A stretch of DNA of 46,493 nucleotides. Source: an uncultured Marinoscillum sp. Lineage in GTDB: Bacteria; Bacteroidota; Bacteroidia; Cytophagales; MED-G16. Below are positions 27,479 to 35,194 of this stretch, piece by piece (position 1 is the stretch's first letter; every line of letters starts with the position of its first letter). The stretch spans positions 1 to 46,493 of the forward strand of contig CACOMW010000007.1 of NCBI GenBank assembly GCA_902628365.1, in the 5' to 3' direction. A program made the translations under genes and the position numbers. The notes under the pieces are model-generated. The model made no database searches. It saw nothing but the letters and a program-made list of their open reading frames with translations, and was not told the origin of the DNA.

Positions 27479-27586
27479 TATAAAGGATTTATTTACTAAT
27501 AATGTTAAGTTAAAAAAAAAATATTTAAATTATGTTATAATAAAAAAAATTAGATTTCTTATAAATAATTTCAATTGATATAAATT

Positions 27587-29026
27587 ATGAAAAAAATAAA
27601 AGAATCAAATTCAAGAAGAGATTTTATTAAAAAAAGTGCCTTATCGGCTGGAAGTTTTTTTATTGTACCCAGGTTTGTTTTAGGTGGAAAAGAATATTTG
27701 CCTCCAAGTGATAGATTAAATATTGCTGGCATTGGGGTAGGAGGTAAAGGAACCTCTGATTTATGGTATGCTTCAGATGAAGGAAAGGAAAATGTTGTGG
27801 CGTTATGTGATGTTGATATGGGTAAAATAAGTCAAAAGTCTAGAGAAAGATTTCCCAAAGCAAAATTTTATCAAGATTTTAGAGAGATGTTTGATAAAGA
27901 AAAAAATATAGATGCTGTTACAATTTCCTCACCAGATCATGTACATGCAATTCAGGCTCTCGCTGCAATGGATTTAGGTATTCATGTCTATGTACAAAAA
28001 CCATTAACTCACAACATAAGAGAAGCAAGAATGTTAACTGAAAAAGCTAGAGAAAATAAAATTGTTTCTCAAATGGGTAACCAAGGGGCATCTAATACTG
28101 GAATGATACAAGCTCAAGAATGGTTTGATAAAGGTTTAATTGGCGAAGTAGATGAAGTTTTTGTTTGGACAAATAGGCCCGTCTGGCCTCAAGGAATACC
28201 TGTTCCTAAATCAAGTGGATCTCCAGTACCTGAAGGATTAAATTGGGATTTATGGTTAGGTCCAGCTCCAAAAATAGATTATACTGATGCATATCATCCA
28301 TTTAATTGGAGAGGATGGTGGGCTTACGGAACAGGTGCTTTAGGAGACATGGGTTGTCATTTAATTGATGTTCCATTTAGGGTTTTAGGTTTACACTATC
28401 CTAAAGCTGTAGAATGTAGTGCTGGCCAAGTATTTATTAAAATGTGGACTCCAGAATATATACCTGAAGGATGTCCTCCTTCTTCTTCTGTGACTTTAGA
28501 TTTTGCAGCTACTGACAAAAATAAAATTCCTCTTAAGATGAGATGGTTAGATGGTGGAATTAGACCTCCACATCCAGATTTAATTCCTGCAAATGATTCC
28601 TTAGGAACTCCTGATAGTTCAAATGGTGTGATGATGATAGGATCAAAAGGGATAATCACGACAGGTGTTTATGGATTTACACCAAAATTATATAGAAAAG
28701 GTGAGGAAGTAGTTGAGTTTGATACATCTAATCAAACAAACGAATATGGTCATCATTCAACATGGGTGGCTGCGTGCAAGGCAGGGTTTAATAGTTCTGA
28801 GCATAAAGCTTTAACATCATCATTTGATTATTCAGGCCCAATGACTGAAACAGTACTAATGGGGAATATTGCAATAAGAAGTTATATGGAAAAGAAATCT
28901 GGTTTGGGTAATGCTTTTCCAGGGAGAAGGAAGTTATTATGGGATGGTGATGCGATGAAAATAACTAACTATGAAGATGCAAATAAATATGTAACTAGAG
29001 ATTATAGAAAAGGGTGGGAAGTTTAA
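27587..29026 (+). CDS. Tat-exported Gfo/Idh/MocA family oxidoreductase
   Basis: A 479-residue oxidoreductase with a twin-arginine signal (SRRDFIKKSALSAG, residues 9-22) and hence export of the folded, cofactor-loaded protein. Rossmann motif IAGIGVGGKG, then VQKPLTHNIREA where most relatives have EKP, and GALGDMGCHLIDVPF in the C-terminal domain. Tat-exported family members commonly act on glycosides or cell-wall sugars; that is inference. It diverges from the MFS/oxidoreductase pair across 108 bases, and its stop shares a TTAA with dnaX. Confidence 0.9.
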   Translation: MKKIKESNSRRDFIKKSALSAGSFFIVPRFVLGGKEYLPPSDRLNIAGIGVGGKGTSDLWYASDEGKENVVALCDVDMGKISQKSRERFPKAKFYQDFREMFDKEKNIDAVTISSPDHVHAIQALAAMDLGIHVYVQKPLTHNIREARMLTEKARENKIVSQMGNQGASNTGMIQAQEWFDKGLIGEVDEVFVWTNRPVWPQGIPVPKSSGSPVPEGLNWDLWLGPAPKIDYTDAYHPFNWRGWWAYGTGALGDMGCHLIDVPFRVLGLHYPKAVECSAGQVFIKMWTPEYIPEGCPPSSSVTLDFAATDKNKIPLKMRWLDGGIRPPHPDLIPANDSLGTPDSSNGVMMIGSKGIITTGVYGFTPKLYRKGEEVVEFDTSNQTNEYGHHSTWVAACKAGFNSSEHKALTSSFDYSGPMTETVLMGNIAIRSYMEKKSGLGNAFPGRRKLLWDGDAMKITNYEDANKYVTRDYRKGWEV

Positions 29027-30696
29027 AATTCATAATCTAAATTAAATTGATTCTTTAGATTTTTTATTTCCTTATTATTCTTCATTAGAAAATCAAATTT
29101 TTCTTTTCCAGTGTAAAGTTTTTTTGATTTTTTCTTTTTATCAATTGATATTTTGAACTTGATTTCTTGATTTTTAAAATGGCCCTTAATTTTTATTAAT
29201 AAATCGTTTTTTAGATCTTCAAATATTTCATTTTCAAGATCACTTCCGAGTTTAATACTGATTTCATTTTTATCTATTGTAAACTCTTTATTTAGAACAG
29301 ATAATTTAGAGTTTGATATATTTTTTATTTTTATATATTCATCAAGAAAACTTTTCAAATTTTTCTTATCAAGATTTTGATTTTTTTCATTTACAATAGA
29401 ATTTATTTTTTCATCTTTACCTTTTACTTCTTCTTTTACTTCTTCATTTAAGATAGAATTTAAATCAGGTGAGCTTTTAGCAATAGTTTTTTTTGGAGGG
29501 GGGGCATTAACATTAATTTCACTTTTATCAGGAGCTTCCTCTTTTTTATTTTGAGTACTATTATTATTATCTTCTTTTTTATTTTCAGAGTTTTTAACTT
29601 TTTTTTCTGGTGTATCTTTAGATACTACTTGTTTTTTTTTTTTTAACCTACAAAGTTTTGCAATTACAATTTCAGCATGGAGTCTTTTATTACTAGATAA
29701 GTTATAATTAATATCAAACGAATTAAGAATATCTAAGGTGTTGAAGATAATTTCATTAGAAATCTGTTCAGATTGTTTACTATACTTTGTCTGAATTCCA
29801 TCAGAAACCTCAATTAGTTTTGACACACTTTCATCCTTACATAAAAGTAAATTCCTAAAATGTTCAGCTAATCCAGTAATAAAATGTTTGCTTTCAAAAC
29901 CTAACTTCAAAATTTCATCTAAGATTAAAAAACATGAAGAGGAATCATTCTTTAATATAAAATCAGTAATCTTAAAAAAATAATCATAATCTAAGATGTT
30001 TAGATTCTGGATTACATTTTCATAGGTTATTTTTTTTTCAGTGGAATAAGTTATCATAAGATCTAAAATAGATAATGCGTCTCTTAAAGCTCCATCAGAT
30101 TTTTGTGCGATTATATGTAAAGCATCATCTTCTGTAGATACACCCTCTAGTTTAGAAATTTTTTTAAGTCTATTTTTGATATCATCAATCTCAATTCTAT
30201 TGAAATCATGAATTTGACATCTGGATAATATTGTTGGAATAACTTTATTTTTTTCAGTTGTAGCAAGAATAAAAATGGCATAAGATGGGGGTTCTTCAAG
30301 GGTTTTTAGAAAAGCATTGAATGCAGCATTCGAAAGCATATGTACTTCATCAATAATGTAAACTTTAAAGGTTCCAGATTGAGGGGCATAACGAACTTGT
30401 TCAATTAAATTTCTTATATCATCAACTGAGTTATTTGATGCAGCATCTAGTTCATAGATATTTAAGTCATTATTATTTTTTAAGGGATCATTCCATTCAA
30501 GATTATTAACCATTTTAGCAACAATTCTTGCACATGTTGTCTTTCCTACTCCTCTTGGTCCACAAAAAAGTAATGATTGAGCAACTTTTTTGTTTTCAAT
30601 TGCATTTTTTAGAGTAGTAGTTACGTGGTCCTGACCAATAACATCATCAAAGCTAGTCGGTCTATATTTTCTTGCAGAAACAACATAGTTATCCAT
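29023..30696 (-). CDS. dnaX: DNA polymerase III subunit gamma/tau
   Basis: Clamp-loader ATPase of the replisome. It has 557 residues: AAA+ module (about 1-240) with Walker A GPRGVGKT (47-54), Walker B IIDEVHML, sensor 1 ATTEKNK and the SRC arginine finger; the collar domain (to about 350); then a charged, low-complexity tau-specific region and a small C-terminal domain. The usual four-Cys zinc module between Walker A and ELDAASNNS is missing (residues 62-77 are short and Cys-free). Codons 351-355 contain 13 consecutive A on the coding strand (29644-29632), exactly at the collar/tau junction. Frames shifted by one base in either direction stop within nine codons, so a gamma-like short form may be made. 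Confidence 0.95.
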   Translation of the reverse strand: MDNYVVSARKYRPTSFDDVIGQDHVTTTLKNAIENKKVAQSLLFCGPRGVGKTTCARIVAKMVNNLEWNDPLKNNNDLNIYELDAASNNSVDDIRNLIEQVRYAPQSGTFKVYIIDEVHMLSNAAFNAFLKTLEEPPSYAIFILATTEKNKVIPTILSRCQIHDFNRIEIDDIKNRLKKISKLEGVSTEDDALHIIAQKSDGALRDALSILDLMITYSTEKKITYENVIQNLNILDYDYFFKITDFILKNDSSSCFLILDEILKLGFESKHFITGLAEHFRNLLLCKDESVSKLIEVSDGIQTKYSKQSEQISNEIIFNTLDILNSFDINYNLSSNKRLHAEIVIAKLCRLKKKKQVVSKDTPEKKVKNSENKKEDNNNSTQNKKEEAPDKSEINVNAPPPKKTIAKSSPDLNSILNEEVKEEVKGKDEKINSIVNEKNQNLDKKNLKSFLDEYIKIKNISNSKLSVLNKEFTIDKNEISIKLGSDLENEIFEDLKNDLLIKIKGHFKNQEIKFKISIDKKKKSKKLYTGKEKFDFLMKNNKEIKNLKNQFNLDYEF

Positions 30697-30698
30697 AC

Positions 30699-30726
30699 TT
30701 GTAAATTAAATAATATTTTATCTTTG
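30699..30726 (+). promoter_or_regulatory. Promoter of ssrA
   Basis: TTG at 30699-30701, 17 bases, TATCTTTG at 30719-30726, matching the Bacteroidota form TTG-N17-23-TAnnTTTG. Transcription would start near 30733, about 20 bases before the mature tmRNA 5' end, leaving a leader for RNase P to remove. The -33 part lies just upstream of the divergent dnaX start. Confidence 0.6.
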
Positions 30727-30752
30727 AGCTAGATTTTGTTCTTTGTTTTTTT

Positions 30753-31120
30753 GGGGTCGTCTGGAATTGACAGTATGACAAATTTTATTTTTGCATGTCG
30801 GGTGATATAGTAAACATCCGAAATCAAATACTATTACTTTTAAACGGCGAACGTACACACGAATACGCTATGGCAGTTTAAGTTCTAAGAACTTGAATAG
30901 TCACATCATTATTAGTTTACGATCTTTGACTAATTTTTATGATGTCATAAAAAGATCTACTATTTAGATGATTCTGCGAATCTATTTAGGAAATCTAGTA
31001 GATAAGGTTAGATGTTGGTTGATATTTTCCTGCTCTAATTCGAAAATTAAAAATTATCTAAGCATGTAGACGGGATACTATTTCCATAGCTGGACGCGGG
31101 TTCGAATCCCGCCGACTCCA
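30753..31120 (+). ncRNA. ssrA: Transfer-messenger RNA (tmRNA)
   Basis: Rescues stalled ribosomes and tags the nascent peptide for proteolysis. The 5' end GGGGTCG (30753-30759) pairs over seven bases with CGACTCC (31113-31119), including the G-U pair usual for tmRNA. The T-arm GCGGGTTCGAATCCCGC is at 31096-31112. The 5' side continues TCTGGAATTGACA as in other tmRNAs. CCA is not encoded (the RNA ends at the discriminator A 31120, followed by CAA). The tag frame lies at 30846-30881, followed by a hairpin at 30880-30894 and pseudoknot-rich sequence. It is a one-piece, non-permuted form of about 368 bases. Confidence 0.95.
30846..30881 (+). other. tmRNA proteolysis-tag reading frame
   Basis: Reads Gly-Glu-Arg-Thr-His-Glu-Tyr-Ala-Met-Ala-Val then TAA. 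The Gly-Glu start and Tyr-Ala-x-Ala near the end agree with Bacteroidota tags, but the last residue is Val rather than the usual Ala. The resume codon (GGC 30846) is inferred by analogy; the preceding AAC is the alternative. Confidence 0.8.
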
Positions 31121-31128
31121 CAATTTTA

Positions 31129-31144
31129 ACTTTACTTATAAAGT
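31129..31144 (+). terminator. Possible weak hairpin after ssrA
   Basis: ACTTTA (31129-31134), loop CTTA, TAAAGT (31139-31144): six base pairs, five of them A-T, without a strong T run afterwards. It may help define the tmRNA 3' end, but as a terminator it is weak. Confidence 0.2.
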
Positions 31145-31165
31145 GAACTTTATAACAAATAATTT

Positions 31166-32239
31166 ATGAATAGAAAAAACTCGATTTTTCTAGTAAATAA
31201 GTATGATCTTTTTGAAACTACTTTTTCAGATGAAAAAATTCCTATTTCAAGAAAAAATGAAGTCATATTAGAAATTAAAAGGTATGCTTTTACTTCAAAT
31301 AATATAACTTATGGAGTTATTGGAGATACTCTAGGTTATTGGAATTTCTTTCCAGCTGAGGAACCTTATGGTATTATTCCAGTTTGGGGTTTTGCAAATG
31401 TTACCTTATCTAAAAATGAATATATTATAGAGGGAGATAGATTTTATGGGTATTTTCCTATGAGTAGATACTTAAAAGTGATGCCAAAAAAGATAAATGA
31501 CTTTGGTTTTATTGATGATTCTAATCATAGAAGAAAACTTCCACCCGTGTACAATCATTATTCTAAAATCATAAAATATGCTGATGAATCACTAGAATAT
31601 CATCCTTTAATAAAACCTCTATTTTTAACTTCTTTTTTAAATTATTTTTTCTTGCAAGATGAAAAATTTTTTGACTGTGATCAAATAATTCTCACAAGTT
31701 CATCATCTAAAACAGCTTTGTCTTTAGCATTTTTATTATCAAAATATAAATCAAAAGACAAGAAAAAGATAATAGCTATTACATCAGAAAAAAACATGCA
31801 ATTTGTTTCAGAAATTAAATTTTATGATATCATTTTATCTTATGATAATGCAGAAGAAAAGCTTAAAAGATTAAAATCAGTAATAGTTGATTTTGCAGGT
31901 AACTCTGATTATTTAAAAAAGTTATCTGATCATTTAGGAGATAGATTAAAACATGTGAGTTTGATTGGATTAGCAGATTGGTCTTCTAAAACTAATTTTA
32001 AATCAATTCCTAATTCTAAATTTTTCTTTGCTCCAAATCATGCTGAAAAAAGATACAGAGAAATGGGAATTAAAAAAACTACCTTAATGGCTGATGAATT
32101 GCTTAAAGAATTTATTACGAAAGTTAAGAATTATATTAAACTAGAATATTATAATGATCCAAAAGATATTCATGAACTTTATTTAAAATCCTTGAAAGGA
32201 AAAATTGATCCTAGTAAGGGTTATATGGTAAAGAACTAA
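31166..32239 (+). CDS. DUF2855 family protein
   Basis: A 357-residue soluble protein matching the DUF2855 pattern: LEIKRYAFTSNNITYGVIGDTLGYWNFFP near the N-terminus, WGFANV, GYFPMSRYL, and a later ILTSSSSKTALSLAFLL segment that resembles the nucleotide-binding Rossmann start of medium-chain dehydrogenases. The overall layout (GroES-like beta domain then Rossmann-like domain) suggests a quinone oxidoreductase/MDR relative, but the activity is unknown. It starts 45 bases after tmRNA, alone on its strand. Confidence 0.82.
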   Translation: MNRKNSIFLVNKYDLFETTFSDEKIPISRKNEVILEIKRYAFTSNNITYGVIGDTLGYWNFFPAEEPYGIIPVWGFANVTLSKNEYIIEGDRFYGYFPMSRYLKVMPKKINDFGFIDDSNHRRKLPPVYNHYSKIIKYADESLEYHPLIKPLFLTSFLNYFFLQDEKFFDCDQIILTSSSSKTALSLAFLLSKYKSKDKKKIIAITSEKNMQFVSEIKFYDIILSYDNAEEKLKRLKSVIVDFAGNSDYLKKLSDHLGDRLKHVSLIGLADWSSKTNFKSIPNSKFFFAPNHAEKRYREMGIKKTTLMADELLKEFITKVKNYIKLEYYNDPKDIHELYLKSLKGKIDPSKGYMVKN

Positions 32240-32252
32240 AGTTCATTTAATA

Positions 32253-33467
32253 CTACTCGTGCATATGAGCTATTTCTCGAAATAATTCTATTGCTCCATG
32301 TTTACCTGCATAAGGATTATTAAAGCGGTCATAATAATTTTTATTAGCAGATGTTTTTACAATTACTGTATTTGTAGAACGATTAACATAAATAAATTGG
32401 TTATAAATACCTATTGCCATAAATTCTTCCTCATCACCATATTTTTCAGAATTTCCAGGTATCCACCATTGATAGCTATATCCAATATTTGGATGTGCAG
32501 AATTATTACTTTTTGCCTCCAAATGTTCAGCGTTAATTGAAGTTGATTCCAATACCCATTTTTCAGGAACAATTTGTTTTCCTTTCCACCTTCCACTATC
32601 TAGAAATAATTTTCCCATTTTTGCATAATCCCTTACAGTAGCATTAAGACCACCAAGTGCCATTTCCATACCATAACTGTCGACTAACCAGTAACTATCA
32701 TATTCCATACCTATTTTTTTCCATATTTTTTCTTCTAGATATTTAGTCAAAGATTTTCCGGTTGTTCTAACTATAATCATTCCAAGAATATGAGTATTAA
32801 TACTAACATACTGATTATATGTTCCTGGGGTTATATTATTTTCTAGTGTTGCGGCAAATTTATCTTGAGAATCTCCAAGCACAAATCCTCTCCAATATCT
32901 ATTAATATCTGAAAGGGAATCTGAATAAGTTTCATCAAATTTAATGCCACTAGACATTTGTAATAGCTCTCGTATTTTTACCCCTTTATACCCTGATGAA
33001 CTTAGTTCTGGAAGATATTTTTCTACATTATCCTCAATACTCTTTATGTAACCTTCCTCAATAGCAATTCCCATAAGCGCAGAAACAAATGATTTAGCTA
33101 CAGACCAGGAAATATGTCTTGTATCTTTTTTTTGTCCTAAATAATAGGATTCATGAGATATACTGTCGTTCTGTAAAACTAAAAATCCTTGAGTATAAGA
33201 AGAATCTATATATTTTATTGTGTTGAATATGTTATCGTTGTACTCAAACTCTTTAGGAAGTTCGACCTCTTCTCTTTTAGGGAAAACGAAGATTTCATCA
33301 GAATTATATATTTCTTTTGTATCAAAATATTCATCCATTTTTAAATATGTATCACCAAAATTCTCGTAGTTTAGTGCAATATTTATTTCTTCCATTCTTT
33401 CTTCATTACTTACAGATGAACAAGACGATAAGAGAAATAAAAAAATAAATAATTTAAAGGGATTCAT
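32253..33467 (-). CDS. Serine hydrolase lipoprotein, class C beta-lactamase fold
   Basis: A 404-residue exported protein with a lipoprotein signal (LLSSC, lipidated Cys16). The beta-lactamase/DD-peptidase-like domain has the nucleophile motif SVAK (Ser122 and Lys125), a YVSIN segment in place of the Tyr-x-Asn motif, and a C-terminal KHGA in the position of the KTG-type motif. Relatives include esterases, D-aminopeptidases and 6-aminohexanoate hydrolases; calling it a resistance beta-lactamase would be unjustified. Its ATG overlaps the stop of the upstream gene (ATGA), so the two exported proteins are probably translationally coupled. Confidence 0.87.
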   Translation of the reverse strand: MNPFKLFIFLFLLSSCSSVSNEERMEEINIALNYENFGDTYLKMDEYFDTKEIYNSDEIFVFPKREEVELPKEFEYNDNIFNTIKYIDSSYTQGFLVLQNDSISHESYYLGQKKDTRHISWSVAKSFVSALMGIAIEEGYIKSIEDNVEKYLPELSSSGYKGVKIRELLQMSSGIKFDETYSDSLSDINRYWRGFVLGDSQDKFAATLENNITPGTYNQYVSINTHILGMIIVRTTGKSLTKYLEEKIWKKIGMEYDSYWLVDSYGMEMALGGLNATVRDYAKMGKLFLDSGRWKGKQIVPEKWVLESTSINAEHLEAKSNNSAHPNIGYSYQWWIPGNSEKYGDEEEFMAIGIYNQFIYVNRSTNTVIVKTSANKNYYDRFNNPYAGKHGAIELFREIAHMHE

Positions 33468-35104
33468 TTTTTTAGAAGCATATTTTTTATTCTTTTCTCC
33501 GATATAATTCTTTTATAATTTTCAGAAATAGTAAATAAGTTCTTATTTAATGATTCTCTATCATTTTCAATCGTTCTTATAAGTAAATCAACTTCTTGAT
33601 TTTCAAAATCAGTATTATTTTTTGAGTCTTTAAAATATTTTAATCTGTCATATTTTGCTATTACGTTAGACTGAAGTTTAATGGTTTCTTGAAGTAGGTT
33701 TTTAATTTCATTATCTTCTCCAGATAAGACTTCATTAAACACAGATAAGACAGCTCCACTTGCCCCAATAATTGGACCTGCTAGTCTAAATCCTTTTCTA
33801 GAAACTTCTGAATTTGAAGCCAAAACTCCAACTACTCCTCCTAAAAAGGTTATTCCTGCAGCCGAAAAAGTCCTAATTTTTCTATTATTTTTTGATTTGG
33901 CTTCTATCCATTTTAAATTTTCATTGATACCATTAAGTTCATTTTGTTGGTTAGTTAGTTCTTTTAATAAAATATTAATTTTTTCTTGAACTTTTTCTGG
34001 ATTTAATGAATTTAAAACTACTACCTCTAAAGAATTCTGAGAACTTAGACCTGAAATGTCAGTAGCTTTTAATTGCAAATTATAATTTTGGGATCCATTA
34101 GATTTTGTTACATGTTCATAATCAGGACTGAACTTAATCAATTTATTTTTACTATCAAGAATCATATTTCTGGGGAATTGTGCTCCAATGTTTTCAATTT
34201 TAATTGAGTCATTAACATTTGGATCTTCTACTGGAATTTTATATTCATGATATTTTCCTTCTTCCACTATCCATTTAGAAGTTTTACCAAAAATAGGAGC
34301 ATAATTTTTTTCTGAATAAATAATTTTAAAAGTATCAGTATCAAATTTTTCCGAATTATTTTTTTTATATACTTTCATAACAAAAGAGAAAGTTTTTTCT
34401 AAAACTTTAATTTCGTTGGGATCAATTGTCCAAACAATTTTACCATCTATTGGATTAAATTCGTTAATTGGTGCATCTGTATCTAGAGAAAATAAGACTC
34501 CATCATCTCCATCTGATATTATAGGTATATATGAAAAATTATATTTTTCTCTAATGATCTTATCTATTTGTTTGTTTAAAATTCTAGGAGGATAATCCAA
34601 ATCAGTTATCTCAATTGTTAGATTATATTTACCAATTTCTCCAGATAAATTATTTGCAAAGAGATTCCAAGTGATGAATTTATTTAAAGCTTGTGCATTA
34701 TCAGGTATAAAATCAAAATATATTTTTTTTGATGCTTTATCGTAAACGATTTTTCCATTATTTAGTACCCTATAATTTTGATTGTCATTAAAAAAATAAT
34801 TAAAAATAATTTCATAATTAGAATTAATTGATAGTATCATTTCTAACGTATCTCTTTCATTTAGCTTAACATTATAACTGTCTCTATCATTAGGTTCAAT
34901 TATTATTGATTTATTATTTACTTTTATTTGATCGATGATGAACAAAATTTCAGAATTTGATCTTTCATTTTCAAATATTTCAACTTTGGTTGTAACACTA
35001 TCTTTAATAATTTCAGTTGAATCTCCAAGAGCTTGACTATAGCTTTTTGTTTGAAATAATAAAAATAAAAATATAATTAATAGGAAGTTTGATATTATAT
35101 TCAT
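33464..35104 (-). CDS. Exported cadherin-like / coiled-coil protein of unknown function
   Basis: About 546 residues from ATG 35104 (a TTG one codon earlier is also open). Signal peptide at about 1-23. The middle part (about 120-370) is beta-rich and ends in a clear cadherin/dystroglycan-like unit: APIFGKTSKWIVEEGKYHEY, VEDPNVNDSIKIE, a YNLQLKATDISG-type strand, then VVVLN. A coiled coil follows (about 375-405), then two glycine-rich hydrophobic segments (AAGITFLGGVVGVLAS and LAGPIIGASGAVLSVF) that could form a membrane hairpin, then a second long coiled coil to the end. I do not recognise the whole protein. Coupling to the serine hydrolase lipoprotein suggests joint action in the envelope. 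Confidence 0.75.
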   Translation of the reverse strand: MNIISNFLLIIFLFLLFQTKSYSQALGDSTEIIKDSVTTKVEIFENERSNSEILFIIDQIKVNNKSIIIEPNDRDSYNVKLNERDTLEMILSINSNYEIIFNYFFNDNQNYRVLNNGKIVYDKASKKIYFDFIPDNAQALNKFITWNLFANNLSGEIGKYNLTIEITDLDYPPRILNKQIDKIIREKYNFSYIPIISDGDDGVLFSLDTDAPINEFNPIDGKIVWTIDPNEIKVLEKTFSFVMKVYKKNNSEKFDTDTFKIIYSEKNYAPIFGKTSKWIVEEGKYHEYKIPVEDPNVNDSIKIENIGAQFPRNMILDSKNKLIKFSPDYEHVTKSNGSQNYNLQLKATDISGLSSQNSLEVVVLNSLNPEKVQEKINILLKELTNQQNELNGINENLKWIEAKSKNNRKIRTFSAAGITFLGGVVGVLASNSEVSRKGFRLAGPIIGASGAVLSVFNEVLSGEDNEIKNLLQETIKLQSNVIAKYDRLKYFKDSKNNTDFENQEVDLLIRTIENDRESLNKNLFTISENYKRIISEKRIKNMLLKK

Positions 35105-35145
35105 CAACTTTTTGATTATTTATCAAATATTTATTGACTAAGTTA

Positions 35146-35153
35146 TAATTTTG
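35146..35153 (+). promoter_or_regulatory. Candidate -7 element for the START gene
   Basis: TAATTTTG matches TAnnTTTG and lies 41 bases before ATG 35195. The nearest TTG boxes are 9 and 31 bases upstream, so the -33 half is not supported. Confidence 0.3.
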
Positions 35154-35194
35154 ATCAAATTAATAAAATTTCATTCGAAAGAAATTTATATATC

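Noticed and set aside
27500-27560. Long A/T runs between the MFS and the Tat-exported oxidoreductase genes
   Set aside because: No repeat structure, promoter consensus or small gene is visible; it is consistent with base composition.
32253-33467. Calling the serine hydrolase an antibiotic-resistance beta-lactamase
   Set aside because: The Tyr-x-Asn and KTG-type motifs are not canonical, and this broad family includes many esterases and peptidases.
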